Source: Curvibacter cyanobacteriorum
GTDB lineage: Bacteria; Pseudomonadota; Gammaproteobacteria; Burkholderiales; Burkholderiaceae_C
Direction of reading: 5' to 3'
Assembly (NCBI RefSeq): GCF_028649475.1
Contig: NZ_JAQSIP010000012.1
Location: 86,041 to 150,040 of the forward strand
Length of the DNA: 64,000 nucleotides
The notes under the pieces are model-generated. The model was given only the letters and a program-made list of their open reading frames with translations. It was not told the origin of the DNA and searched no databases. The position numbers were made by a program, and so were the translations under genes. Of this stretch, positions 44,219-52,692 are shown one piece after another (the stretch's first letter is position 1; every line of letters begins with the position of its first letter).

Positions 44219-46246
44219 ATGAGCGCAACGCTTTCTGCATCCACCCTGCTCGCGGTGCCGTTGGCCCCGCTGGCGGGTTCGTTCCTCGCCGGTGTCCTGG
44301 GGACGTCGTTCGCCGGCAATGTGATTGGCCGTCGGGCCACGCACACGCTGGCCATCCTGGGCGTGTTTGTCGCCTTCGTGCTGTCGGCCATGACCTTCTA
44401 CAGCGTCGTGTTCGAGGGCGCCCGCTTCAATGAAACCCTCTACACCTGGATGGTGGTGGGTGACCTGAAGATGGAAGTCGGTTTCCTGATCGACAGCCTG
44501 ACCGCCATGATGATGTGCGTCGTGACCTTTGTGTCGCTGATGGTCCACATCTACACCATCGGCTACATGGAAGAAGACGAGGGCTACAACCGCTTCTTCG
44601 CCTACATCTCGCTGTTCACCTTCTCCATGCTGATGCTCGTGATGAGCAACAACATGCTGCAGTTGTTCTTCGGCTGGGAAGCCGTGGGCCTGGTGTCCTA
44701 CCTGCTGATCGGTTTCTGGTTCAACAAGCCGACCGCCATCTTCGCCAACATGAAGGCCTTCCTGGTCAACCGCGTCGGTGACTTCGGCTTCATCCTGGGC
44801 ATTGGCCTGCTGGCGGCTTACGGCGGCACGCTGAACTACGGCGAAACCTTTGCCAAGGCGGACGAGCTGGCCAAGCTGACCTTCCCCGGCACCGACTGGA
44901 TGCTGGTCACTGTGGCGTGCATCTGCCTGTTCATTGGCGCCATGGGCAAGTCGGCCCAGTTCCCGCTGCACGTCTGGCTGCCGGATTCGATGGAAGGCCC
45001 GACCCCCATCTCCGCGCTGATCCACGCTGCCACGATGGTGACCGCCGGCATCTTCATGGTGGCCCGCATGTCGCCGCTGTTCGAGCTCAGCGACACCGCG
45101 CTGAACTTCATCTTGGTGATCGGTTCCATCACGGCCCTGTTCATGGGTTTCCTGGGCATCATCCAGAACGACATCAAGCGCGTGGTGGCCTACTCGACCC
45201 TGTCGCAGCTCGGCTACATGACCGTGGCGCTGGGCGCTTCGGCTTACTCGGTGGCTGTGTTCCACCTGATGACCCACGCGTTCTTCAAGGCGCTGCTGTT
45301 CCTGGCTGCTGGTTCGGTGATCATGGGCCTGCACCACAACCAAGACATCCGCTGGATGGGTGGCGTGCGCAAGTACATGCCCATCACCTGGATCACCTCG
45401 CTGCTGGGCTCGCTGGCCCTGATCGGTACCCCGCTGTTCTCGGGTTTCTACTCGAAGGACAGCATCATCGAAGCAGTGCATGAGAGCCACCTCCCGGCCG
45501 CTGGCTTTGCCGAGTTCGCGGTGCTCGCGGGTGTGTTTGTGACGGCGTTCTATTCGTTCCGTCTGTACTTCCTGGTCTTCCATGGCAAGGAACGTTTCGA
45601 CCAGAACCCGGATGCGCACCACGGTCACGACGACCATGGCCACCACGATGACCACGGTCACCATGAGCCGCACGAATCGCCCTGGGTGGTGACCCTGCCG
45701 CTGCTGCTGCTGTCGATCCCCTCGGTGCTGATTGGCTTCTTTGCGATCGAACCGATGCTGTTCGGCGACTTCTTCAAGGGCGTGATCTTTGTGGACGCCG
45801 AGAAGCACACGGTCATGAAGGAATTGGCCCACGCCTTCCACGGCCCGGTGGCCATGGCGATCCATGCCTTCAGCACCGCGCCGTTCTGGCTGGCCCTCGC
45901 GGGTGTGGCTGTGTCGTACTACATGTACATGATCAACCCAGCGGTGCCGGCGGCCATCAAGCGCGCTTGCCAGCCGATCTACACCTTGCTGGAAAACAAG
46001 TACTACCTCGACTGGATCAACGAGAACATCCTCGCCCGCGGCGCCCGTGCACTGGGCACCGGTCTGTGGAAGGGTGGCGATCAAGCCGTCATCGATGGCG
46101 CTCTGGTCAATGGTTCCTGGAAGCTGGTGGGTTGGGTCGCTGGCTTGGTGCGCTGGGCTCAGTCCGGCTACATCTATCACTACGCCTTGGTGATGATTCT
46201 GGGTGTGTTTGCCTTCATGACGTATTTCGTCTGGCTCAACAAGTAG
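44219..46246 (+). CDS. nuoL: NADH-quinone oxidoreductase subunit L
   Basis: 675 aa antiporter-like subunit with many membrane helices and the long lateral helix at the C-terminus. Signatures: NMLQLFFGWEAVGLVSYLLI, GAMGKSAQFPLHVWLPDSME, HAATMVTAGIFMVAR. A loop at about residues 461-489 is strongly His/Asp-rich (ten His in about 21 residues), which is unusual compared with E. coli NuoL. Confidence 0.98.
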   Translation: MSATLSASTLLAVPLAPLAGSFLAGVLGTSFAGNVIGRRATHTLAILGVFVAFVLSAMTFYSVVFEGARFNETLYTWMVVGDLKMEVGFLIDSLTAMMMCVVTFVSLMVHIYTIGYMEEDEGYNRFFAYISLFTFSMLMLVMSNNMLQLFFGWEAVGLVSYLLIGFWFNKPTAIFANMKAFLVNRVGDFGFILGIGLLAAYGGTLNYGETFAKADELAKLTFPGTDWMLVTVACICLFIGAMGKSAQFPLHVWLPDSMEGPTPISALIHAATMVTAGIFMVARMSPLFELSDTALNFILVIGSITALFMGFLGIIQNDIKRVVAYSTLSQLGYMTVALGASAYSVAVFHLMTHAFFKALLFLAAGSVIMGLHHNQDIRWMGGVRKYMPITWITSLLGSLALIGTPLFSGFYSKDSIIEAVHESHLPAAGFAEFAVLAGVFVTAFYSFRLYFLVFHGKERFDQNPDAHHGHDDHGHHDDHGHHEPHESPWVVTLPLLLLSIPSVLIGFFAIEPMLFGDFFKGVIFVDAEKHTVMKELAHAFHGPVAMAIHAFSTAPFWLALAGVAVSYYMYMINPAVPAAIKRACQPIYTLLENKYYLDWINENILARGARALGTGLWKGGDQAVIDGALVNGSWKLVGWVAGLVRWAQSGYIYHYALVMILGVFAFMTYFVWLNK

Positions 46247-46259
46247 GAGAAAAACAAAA

Positions 46260-47735
46260 ATGGGTTTGTTGAGTCTTGCAATCTGGACACCGATCGTCTT
46301 TGGTGTCGTGCTGCTGGCCCTGGGCCGGGATGAACACGCCAAGGCGGTTCGTTGGATCGCCCTCATCGGCGCCCTGGTCAGCCTGCTGGTGACCTGGCCG
46401 CTGTACGACGGCTTCCAACTGGGCACCTCGGCCATGCAGTTTGTTGAAAACGTCTCGTGGATCGAGCGCTTCAACATCCACTACCACCTGGGCCTGGACG
46501 GCATCTCGTTCTGGTTCGTGCCGCTGACCGCCTTCATCACCCTGATCGTCGTGATCGCGGGCTGGGAAGTCATCACCGAGCGCGTCAACCAGTACATGGG
46601 CGCCTTCCTGATCCTCAGCGGTTTGATGATCGGCGTGTTCACCGCACTGGACGGCATGCTGTTCTACGTGTTCTTCGAAGCCACGCTGATCCCGATGTAC
46701 CTGATCATCGGGATCTGGGGTGGTCCGAACAAGATCTACGCCGCGTTCAAGTTCTTCCTGTACACCCTGATGGGTTCGCTGCTGACCCTGGTCGCCCTGA
46801 TTTACCTGTACAGCGCCTCGGGTGGCAGCTTCGACATCCTGACCTGGCACAAGCTGCCGCTGAGCAGCACGGCCCAGACGCTGCTGTTCTTCGCTTTCTT
46901 TGCGGCTTTCGCAGTGAAGGTGCCGATGTGGCCGGTGCACACCTGGCTGCCTGATGTGCACGTTGAAGCGCCCACGGGTGGTTCGGCGGTGCTGGCGGCC
47001 ATCATGCTGAAGCTCGGTGCTTATGGTTTCCTGCGCTTCTCGATGCCCATCGCCCCCGACGCCTCGCGTGAATGGGCTTGGCTGATCATTGCCCTGTCGC
47101 TGACTGCGGTGATCTACGTGGGTCTGGTGGCCATGGTGCAGAAGGACATGAAGAAGCTGGTGGCTTACTCGTCCGTGGCGCACATGGGTTTCGTGACCCT
47201 GGGTTTCTTCATCTTCAACGACCTCGGCGTGTCCGGTGGTCTGGTGCAGATGATTGCCCACGGCTTCGTGTCGGGCGCCATGTTCCTGAGCATCGGTGTC
47301 TTGTACGACCGCGTTCACTCGCGTGAGATCGCCAGCTACGGCGGCGTGGTCAACACCATGCCCAAGTTCGCTGCGTTTGCACTGCTGTTCTCGATGGCCA
47401 ACTGCGGCCTGCCGGGCACCGCGGGTTTCGTGGGTGAGTGGATGGTGATCCTGGGGGCAGTCAAGGCCAACTTCTGGCTCGGCATGCTGTCGGCCACCGC
47501 GCTGATCTTCGGTGCTGCTTACACGCTGTGGATGTTCAAGCGCGTCTACCTGGGTCCGGTGACCAACGATGATGTGCGTGAGCTCAAGGACATCAATGCC
47601 CGTGAGTTCCTGATCATGTCGTTGCTGGCCATTGCGGTCCTGTACATGGGCCTGTACCCCAAGCCCTTCACCGATGTGATGAACACCTCAGTCGCCGACC
47701 TGCTGCAACACGTGGCCGCGTCCAAGCTGAACTGA
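46260..47735 (+). CDS. nuoM: NADH-quinone oxidoreductase subunit M
   Basis: 491 aa antiporter-like proton-pumping subunit. Signatures: FYVFFEATLIPMYLIIGIWG, KVPMWPVHTWLPDVHVEAPT, VAYSSVAHMGFVTLG. Fourteen bases after nuoL. Confidence 0.98.
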   Translation: MGLLSLAIWTPIVFGVVLLALGRDEHAKAVRWIALIGALVSLLVTWPLYDGFQLGTSAMQFVENVSWIERFNIHYHLGLDGISFWFVPLTAFITLIVVIAGWEVITERVNQYMGAFLILSGLMIGVFTALDGMLFYVFFEATLIPMYLIIGIWGGPNKIYAAFKFFLYTLMGSLLTLVALIYLYSASGGSFDILTWHKLPLSSTAQTLLFFAFFAAFAVKVPMWPVHTWLPDVHVEAPTGGSAVLAAIMLKLGAYGFLRFSMPIAPDASREWAWLIIALSLTAVIYVGLVAMVQKDMKKLVAYSSVAHMGFVTLGFFIFNDLGVSGGLVQMIAHGFVSGAMFLSIGVLYDRVHSREIASYGGVVNTMPKFAAFALLFSMANCGLPGTAGFVGEWMVILGAVKANFWLGMLSATALIFGAAYTLWMFKRVYLGPVTNDDVRELKDINAREFLIMSLLAIAVLYMGLYPKPFTDVMNTSVADLLQHVAASKLN

Positions 47736-47759
47736 CCAGACTGATCAGAGAGAAACGAG

Positions 47760-49247
47760 ATGATTGACAAACTCAGTTGGGTCACGACTTACCCGGAACT
47801 CATCCTGCTGGTCATGGCCTGCGTGATCGCGCTGTTTGACCTCAGCGTGACCAGCACCCGCCGCACCGCGACCTACGTGCTGACGTTGTTGACGCTGGGC
47901 GTGGTGGCCGTCATGCAAGCGATGTACGCCGACAGTGAGCAGACCCTGTACGGTTTTGGTGGCCTGATCGTCAGTGACCCGATGGGCAACTGGCTCAAGT
48001 GCTTTGCCACCGTCGCCATGTTTGTGACCCTGGTCTATGGCCGTCCCTACGCGGCCGACCGCGACATGCTGCGCGGTGGCGAGCTGTTCACACTGAGCCT
48101 GTTTGCGCTGCTGGGCATGTTCGTGATGATCTCGGGCAACAACTTCCTGATCATCTACCTGGGTCTGGAACTGCTGACCCTGTCGAGCTACGCGCTGGTG
48201 GCACTGCGCCGTGACCATGCGACGTCGACCGAAGCCGCCATGAAGTACTTCGTGCTGGGCGCGCTGGCCAGTGGTTTCCTGCTCTATGGCCTGTCGATGA
48301 TGTACGGCGCCACGGGCTCTCTGGACATCGGTCAAGTCTTCAAGGCGGTGGGTTCGGGTCAAGTCAACCACCAGGTGCTGGTGTTCGGTCTGGTCTTCAT
48401 CGTGGCCGGTCTTGCCTTCAAGCTGGGGGTGGTGCCTTTCCACATGTGGGTGCCTGACGTCTATCAGGGCGCGCCCACGGCCGTGACCTTGATGATCGGT
48501 GGCGCGCCCAAGTTTGCAGCGTTTGCCATCGCGATCCGCCTGCTGGTGGAGGGCCTGCTGCCGCTGGCCATCGACTGGCAGCAAATGCTGGTGGTGCTGT
48601 CGGTGGCCTCGCTGCTGGTCGGTAACCTGGTCGGTGTGGTGCAAACCAACCTCAAGCGCCTGCTGGCTTATTCGACCATTTCACAAATGGGCTTCGTGCT
48701 GCTGGGCCTGATCCCGGGCGTCGTCGGCGGCACCACCCTGCCGGCGGCCAACGCTTACAGCTCGGCCATGTTCTACGTCGTGACCTACGTGCTGACCACG
48801 CTGGCCACCTTCGGCGTGATCCTGCTGCTGGCCCGTGAAGGCTTCGAAAGCGAAGAGATCTCCGACCTCGCAGGCCTGAACCAGCGCAGCCCCTTCTACG
48901 CCGCCGTGATGTCGATCTGCCTGTTCTCGATGGCTGGTATCCCGCCGTTGATGGGCTTCTACGCCAAGTTGTCGGTGCTGCAAGCGCTGGTGACCACGGG
49001 CGACACGGGCTACACCCTGTTGGCGGTGTTCGCTGTGATCATGTCGCTGATCGGTGCCTTCTACTACCTGCGTGTCGTCAAGGTCATGTACTTCGACCAG
49101 CCGCTGACCGCCACCACTGTCTCGGCGCCGGCTGATGTGCGTGTGGTCCTGTCGCTGAACGCTGGTTTGATCCTGGTGCTGGGCCTGCTGCCTGGCGGCC
49201 TGATGGCGCTGTGCGCCCGCGCCATCGTGCGCACCCTGGGCTCTTGA
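47760..49247 (+). CDS. nuoN: NADH-quinone oxidoreductase subunit N
   Basis: 495 aa antiporter-like subunit, last structural gene of complex I. Signatures: LGLELLTLSSYALVALRRDH, FKLGVVPFHMWVPDVYQGAP, LAYSTISQMGFVLLGL. AGAGA ribosome site precedes the ATG. Confidence 0.97.
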   Translation: MIDKLSWVTTYPELILLVMACVIALFDLSVTSTRRTATYVLTLLTLGVVAVMQAMYADSEQTLYGFGGLIVSDPMGNWLKCFATVAMFVTLVYGRPYAADRDMLRGGELFTLSLFALLGMFVMISGNNFLIIYLGLELLTLSSYALVALRRDHATSTEAAMKYFVLGALASGFLLYGLSMMYGATGSLDIGQVFKAVGSGQVNHQVLVFGLVFIVAGLAFKLGVVPFHMWVPDVYQGAPTAVTLMIGGAPKFAAFAIAIRLLVEGLLPLAIDWQQMLVVLSVASLLVGNLVGVVQTNLKRLLAYSTISQMGFVLLGLIPGVVGGTTLPAANAYSSAMFYVVTYVLTTLATFGVILLLAREGFESEEISDLAGLNQRSPFYAAVMSICLFSMAGIPPLMGFYAKLSVLQALVTTGDTGYTLLAVFAVIMSLIGAFYYLRVVKVMYFDQPLTATTVSAPADVRVVLSLNAGLILVLGLLPGGLMALCARAIVRTLGS

Positions 49248-49275
49248 GCCCGGGCCCCACCTCAGAGGCCTCGTC

Positions 49276-49596
49276 TTGAATCAGACTGGTGCCATCTGGC
49301 TGGTGATCTTGGCGGCCCTCGTGGCCGCCAATTTGCCTTTTATCAACCACCGCCTGCTGGCGGTGGTGCCGCTTCGGGGGCCCAAGTCCATCTGGTTGCG
49401 GGCCCTGGAGTTGGTGTTTTTCTATGCCCTGGCCGGCGCCCTGGGGCGGCTGCTCGAGCAGCAGGCCGGACAGATCGCACCGCAGCGCTGGGAGTTTTAC
49501 GCCATCACGGCGACGCTGTTCCTGACCTTTGCCTTCCCTGGCTTCGTCTACCGCTACCTGCTCAAACACCGAGGGGCAGGCTCGTCCGCCGCTTGA
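49276..49596 (+). CDS. DUF2818 family membrane protein
   Basis: 106 aa, apparently starting at a TTG (49276) with AGAGG upstream; no earlier ATG is in frame. Three hydrophobic segments (IWLVILAALVAANLPF, LELVFFYALAGALGRLL, FYAITATLFLTFAFPGFV). DUF2818 proteins follow nuoN in many betaproteobacteria; function unknown, possibly complex I assembly or stability (inference from position only). Confidence 0.8.
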   Translation: MNQTGAIWLVILAALVAANLPFINHRLLAVVPLRGPKSIWLRALELVFFYALAGALGRLLEQQAGQIAPQRWEFYAITATLFLTFAFPGFVYRYLLKHRGAGSSAA

Positions 49597-49599
49597 GCC

Positions 49600-50106
49600 A
49601 TGAAAGTGTTCAACCTCCAATGCGAGGGCGGCCACGGTTTCGAGGGGTGGTTTGGCTCTGAGGATGATTTTCAAAGTCAGCTGGCCCGCGGCCTGCTGAC
49701 CTGTCCCCTGTGCCAAGACCCCCACATTCGCAAGCTGCCTTCGGCACCGCGCCTCAACCTGGGCGCGGCCCGGGCTGAGCCAGCCACGCCGCAGCCGGCG
49801 TCGGCGTCCGCGCCCGTGCCGGCACGCCGTGGCGGCAGCTCGGGGCCAGGCGCGGCCGACCTCAGCCCCGCCGAGCGCCAGCGCCTGCAGGCGGCCTGGC
49901 TGCAAGTGGCGCGCGAGATTGTGCGCAACACCGAAGATGTGGGGTCGGATTTCGCCGACGAGGCCCGCCGCATGCACCACGGCGAGGCCCCTGAGCGCGG
50001 CATCCGTGGCCATGCCACACCCGAGCAGACCGCGGCCTTGCTCGAAGAAGGGGTGCCGGTGCTGCCCTTGCCGCTGCCGGCCGCCGCCAAAGAAACCTTG
50101 CAATGA
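49600..50106 (+). CDS. DUF1178 family protein
   Basis: 168 aa, four bases after the DUF2818 stop. N-terminal zinc-ribbon-like part: Cys in FNLQCEGGHGFEGWFGS and the pair in LTCPLCQDPHIRKLPSAPRL. Middle is Ala/Pro-rich linker; C-terminal helical part VAREIVRNTEDVGSDFADEA is typical of DUF1178. Function unknown. Confidence 0.88.
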   Translation: MKVFNLQCEGGHGFEGWFGSEDDFQSQLARGLLTCPLCQDPHIRKLPSAPRLNLGAARAEPATPQPASASAPVPARRGGSSGPGAADLSPAERQRLQAAWLQVAREIVRNTEDVGSDFADEARRMHHGEAPERGIRGHATPEQTAALLEEGVPVLPLPLPAAAKETLQ

Positions 50107-50217
50107 CGCGTCGCCCCTGAGGCCTTGGGGTGGTGCCAGCGCCCGGACTGCACTGGCGTCGGGCGGCCATCCCGGGCAGCGGCACCTGGCCCGTGCCGGC
50201 GGGGGCCTTGGGCGCCT

Positions 50218-52023
50218 TCAGTTCAGCAATTGCATCTGCGCAAAGTGGGCGTAGGCGCCGCCCTTGGCAATCAGCGCTTCGTGGCGGCCTTCTTCCACCA
50301 CACGGCCGTGTTCCAACACCAGGATGCGGTCTGACTTTTGCACCGTGGCCAGGCGGTGGGCGATCACCAGCGTGGTCCGATCGCGTCCGCCGTGCATCGC
50401 GGCTTCGAGTGCCGCTTGCACCATTCGCTCGCTCTCCGCATCCAGCGCGCTGGTGGCCTCGTCGAGCAACAGCAAGCGCGGGCGCCGCAGCAAGGCCCGG
50501 GCGATCGAGATGCGCTGCTTCTGTCCGCCGCTCAGCCGCACCCCACGCTCCCCGAGGAAGGTGTCGTAGCCTTGGGGCAGGGCGCGGATGAACTCATCGG
50601 CAAAGGCCTGTTGGGCGGCGGCTTCCACGTCGGCGTCGCTCGCATCGGGGCAGCCGTAGCGGATGTTCTCACGCGCGCTGCTGGAGAAAATCACCGCGTC
50701 TTGCGGCACGATGCCAATCTGAGCCCGCAGGGTTTCCAGGTCCCAATCGGGCAGGGCGACACCGTCGAGCTTGAGCGGGCCGGACTGTTGTGGGTCCAGG
50801 TCGTACAGGCGCTGCAGCAACTGGAAGACCGTCGATTTGCCCGCGCCACTGCTGCCGACCAGGGCCACGGTTTCGCCCGGGGCAATGTGCAGCTTCAAGC
50901 CACTGAGGGCCGCTTGCTGGGGCCGCGACGGGTAATGGAAGGTCACCCCCTCGAAGTCGATCTCGGCCCCGAGCGCCTGCTGGGCGGGGGGCACGCGGTT
51001 GCGGGGACCGGAGACCAGGGCGGGCGGGCTGTGCAGCAACTCCATCAGCCTTTCGGTGGCCCCAGCCGCCCGCAGCAGGTCGCCATAGACCTCGCCCAGC
51101 ACCGCCGCCGAGCTGGCCAGGATCAGCACGTAAACCACGGTCTGCCCCAGCGCCCCGGCACTCAGGCGGCCTTGCATCACCGCCTGGGTGCCCTGGTACA
51201 GGCCCCAGAGCAGCGCCGCACTGGTGGCCATGATCACAAAAGCCACCAGCACCGAGCGTGCGCGGCTGCGGCGCACGGCGGTTTCAAAGGCCATCTGGGT
51301 GGCTTGGTTGAAGCGCTCCGCTTCGCGTTGTGTGGCATTGTTGGCCTGCACCGCGGGCACCGCGTTCATCACCTCGGCGGCCACGGCGCTGGCGTCGGCG
51401 ACCCGGTCCTGGCTGGCCCGCGAGAGGCGCCGCACGCGCCGCCCAAACCACACCGACGGTGCCACGATCAGCAACAGGATCAGCAGCACCTGGCCCATCA
51501 CCAGCGGGTTGGTCCAGACCAGCACCCCCAGCGCGCCGAGCCCCATCACCGCGTTGCGCAGGCCCATGCTCAGCGACGAGCCCACCACCGTCTGCACCAG
51601 GGTGGTGTCGGCCGTCAGGCGCGACAGCACCTCGCCGGTCTGGGTGGTCTCGAAAAAGGCCGGGCTCTGCTTCAGCACATGGGCGTAGACGGCATTGCGC
51701 AGGTCGCTGGTGATGCGTTCGCCCAGCCAGCTGACGGTGTAGAAGCGAGCCGCAGAGAACACGGCCAGCGCCGCCGCCACCCCAAACAGGGCCAGAAAGT
51801 GGTCGGCCAGCGCCATCGCCTGGGCCTCGCGCTGGGCCGGGACCAGCCCGCCATCAATCAGTTGGCGCAAGGCCAGCGGAAACGCCAGGGTGGAGCCCGC
51901 CGCCAGCAGCAGGAACAACAGCGCCAGACCGATTTGAAAGCGGTAGGGCTGCAAAAACGGTTTCAGGCCAGACAGCGAGCGTGGCGAGGCCTTGGCCGGC
52001 GAGGTGGGAGCAGCGGGGTTCAT
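50218..52023 (-). CDS. ABC exporter, fused membrane and ATPase domains (MsbA-like)
   Basis: 601 aa half-transporter. Six helices in about residues 25-320, then the ATPase: Walker A VGSSGAGKST, signature VRLSGGQKQRIS, Walker B LLLLDEATSALD, switch His in VIAHRLATV. Likely exports a lipid or hydrophobic compound; the substrate is unknown. Start at MNPAAPTSPAK; upstream frame is antisense to marR. Divergent from marR across a 138-base region carrying palindromes that could serve both genes. Confidence 0.9.
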   Translation of the reverse strand: MNPAAPTSPAKASPRSLSGLKPFLQPYRFQIGLALLFLLLAAGSTLAFPLALRQLIDGGLVPAQREAQAMALADHFLALFGVAAALAVFSAARFYTVSWLGERITSDLRNAVYAHVLKQSPAFFETTQTGEVLSRLTADTTLVQTVVGSSLSMGLRNAVMGLGALGVLVWTNPLVMGQVLLILLLIVAPSVWFGRRVRRLSRASQDRVADASAVAAEVMNAVPAVQANNATQREAERFNQATQMAFETAVRRSRARSVLVAFVIMATSAALLWGLYQGTQAVMQGRLSAGALGQTVVYVLILASSAAVLGEVYGDLLRAAGATERLMELLHSPPALVSGPRNRVPPAQQALGAEIDFEGVTFHYPSRPQQAALSGLKLHIAPGETVALVGSSGAGKSTVFQLLQRLYDLDPQQSGPLKLDGVALPDWDLETLRAQIGIVPQDAVIFSSSARENIRYGCPDASDADVEAAAQQAFADEFIRALPQGYDTFLGERGVRLSGGQKQRISIARALLRRPRLLLLDEATSALDAESERMVQAALEAAMHGGRDRTTLVIAHRLATVQKSDRILVLEHGRVVEEGRHEALIAKGGAYAHFAQMQLLN

Positions 52024-52112
52024 GGCAGCAAGGATAGGGCAGGTTGAGGGTGGGGGGCCGCAGGGCCCTGGCTTGAAGGTGGGGCGGGGGAGGGCAACTA
52101 CAAGGCTTCCAT

Positions 52113-52154
52113 GGCAATCATAGCCTTGACAATGATTGCCTAGGCAATTAATAT
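52113..52154 (+). promoter_or_regulatory. marR promoter with overlapping operators
   Basis: TTGACA (52126-52131), 17-base spacer, TAATAT (52149-52154): near-consensus sigma-70 promoter. The spacer holds a perfect 14-bp palindrome ATTGCCTAGGCAAT (52135-52148). A second dyad, GGCAATCA (52113-52120) and TGATTGCC (52133-52140), shares the same half-site. Binding would block RNA polymerase, so MarR autorepression is likely. Confidence 0.8.
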
Positions 52155-52161
52155 TCAACCT

Positions 52162-52689
52162 ATGACTTCTGAAACCCCGTCCCAGGACCTGGCGCAGATC
52201 CCCAGTTTCTACCGGGCCGACGGCTACACCGGTCAGGTCAGCGTGGGCTACACCATGCGTCAGATCGTTCGGCTGCTGGGCCTCGAAATCGACCGCCGCA
52301 TGGAGCCCCACGGCTTGACCAACGCGCAGTGGCTGCCCTTGGTCAAGCTGCACACCCACGCCGGCTCGTGTGGCGTGGCCGAGTTGGCACGCACCTGCCA
52401 GCTCGACACGGGGGCCATGACCCGCCTGCTGGACCGGCTGGAAAGCAAAGGCCTGTGCCGTCGCGAGCGCTCGGTGTCCGACCGCCGCGTGGTGCACCTG
52501 AACCTCACCCCCGAAGGCGTCCAGGCGGCGGCGGTCATCCCCGAGGTGCTCAGTGAGCTTCAGAACGCCGCACTGGCTGGCTTTTCGGAAGCCGAGTGGC
52601 TTCAGCTCTGCCAATTTCTCCAGCGCATTCTCAAGAACGCCGAAGGCCTGTCCTCCCAGGCCGAGGCGGGTACTGCCAAGGACCTTTGA
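52162..52689 (+). CDS. MarR family transcriptional regulator
   Basis: 175 aa winged helix-turn-helix repressor. Helices: GVAELARTCQLDTGAMTRLLDRLESKGL, wing RRERSVSDRRVVHLNLTPEG. Heads an efflux operon of outer membrane factor, membrane fusion protein and MFS pump; such regulators usually release DNA when a phenolic or drug-like ligand binds. Operator candidates overlap its own promoter. Confidence 0.92.
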   Translation: MTSETPSQDLAQIPSFYRADGYTGQVSVGYTMRQIVRLLGLEIDRRMEPHGLTNAQWLPLVKLHTHAGSCGVAELARTCQLDTGAMTRLLDRLESKGLCRRERSVSDRRVVHLNLTPEGVQAAAVIPEVLSELQNAALAGFSEAEWLQLCQFLQRILKNAEGLSSQAEAGTAKDL

Positions 52690-52692
52690 TCC

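Noticed and set aside
43760..46477. 905-aa open frame on the minus strand opposite nuoJ-nuoL
   Set aside because: Antisense shadow of conserved complex I genes with a His/Glu/Arg-biased composition and no recognisable domain.
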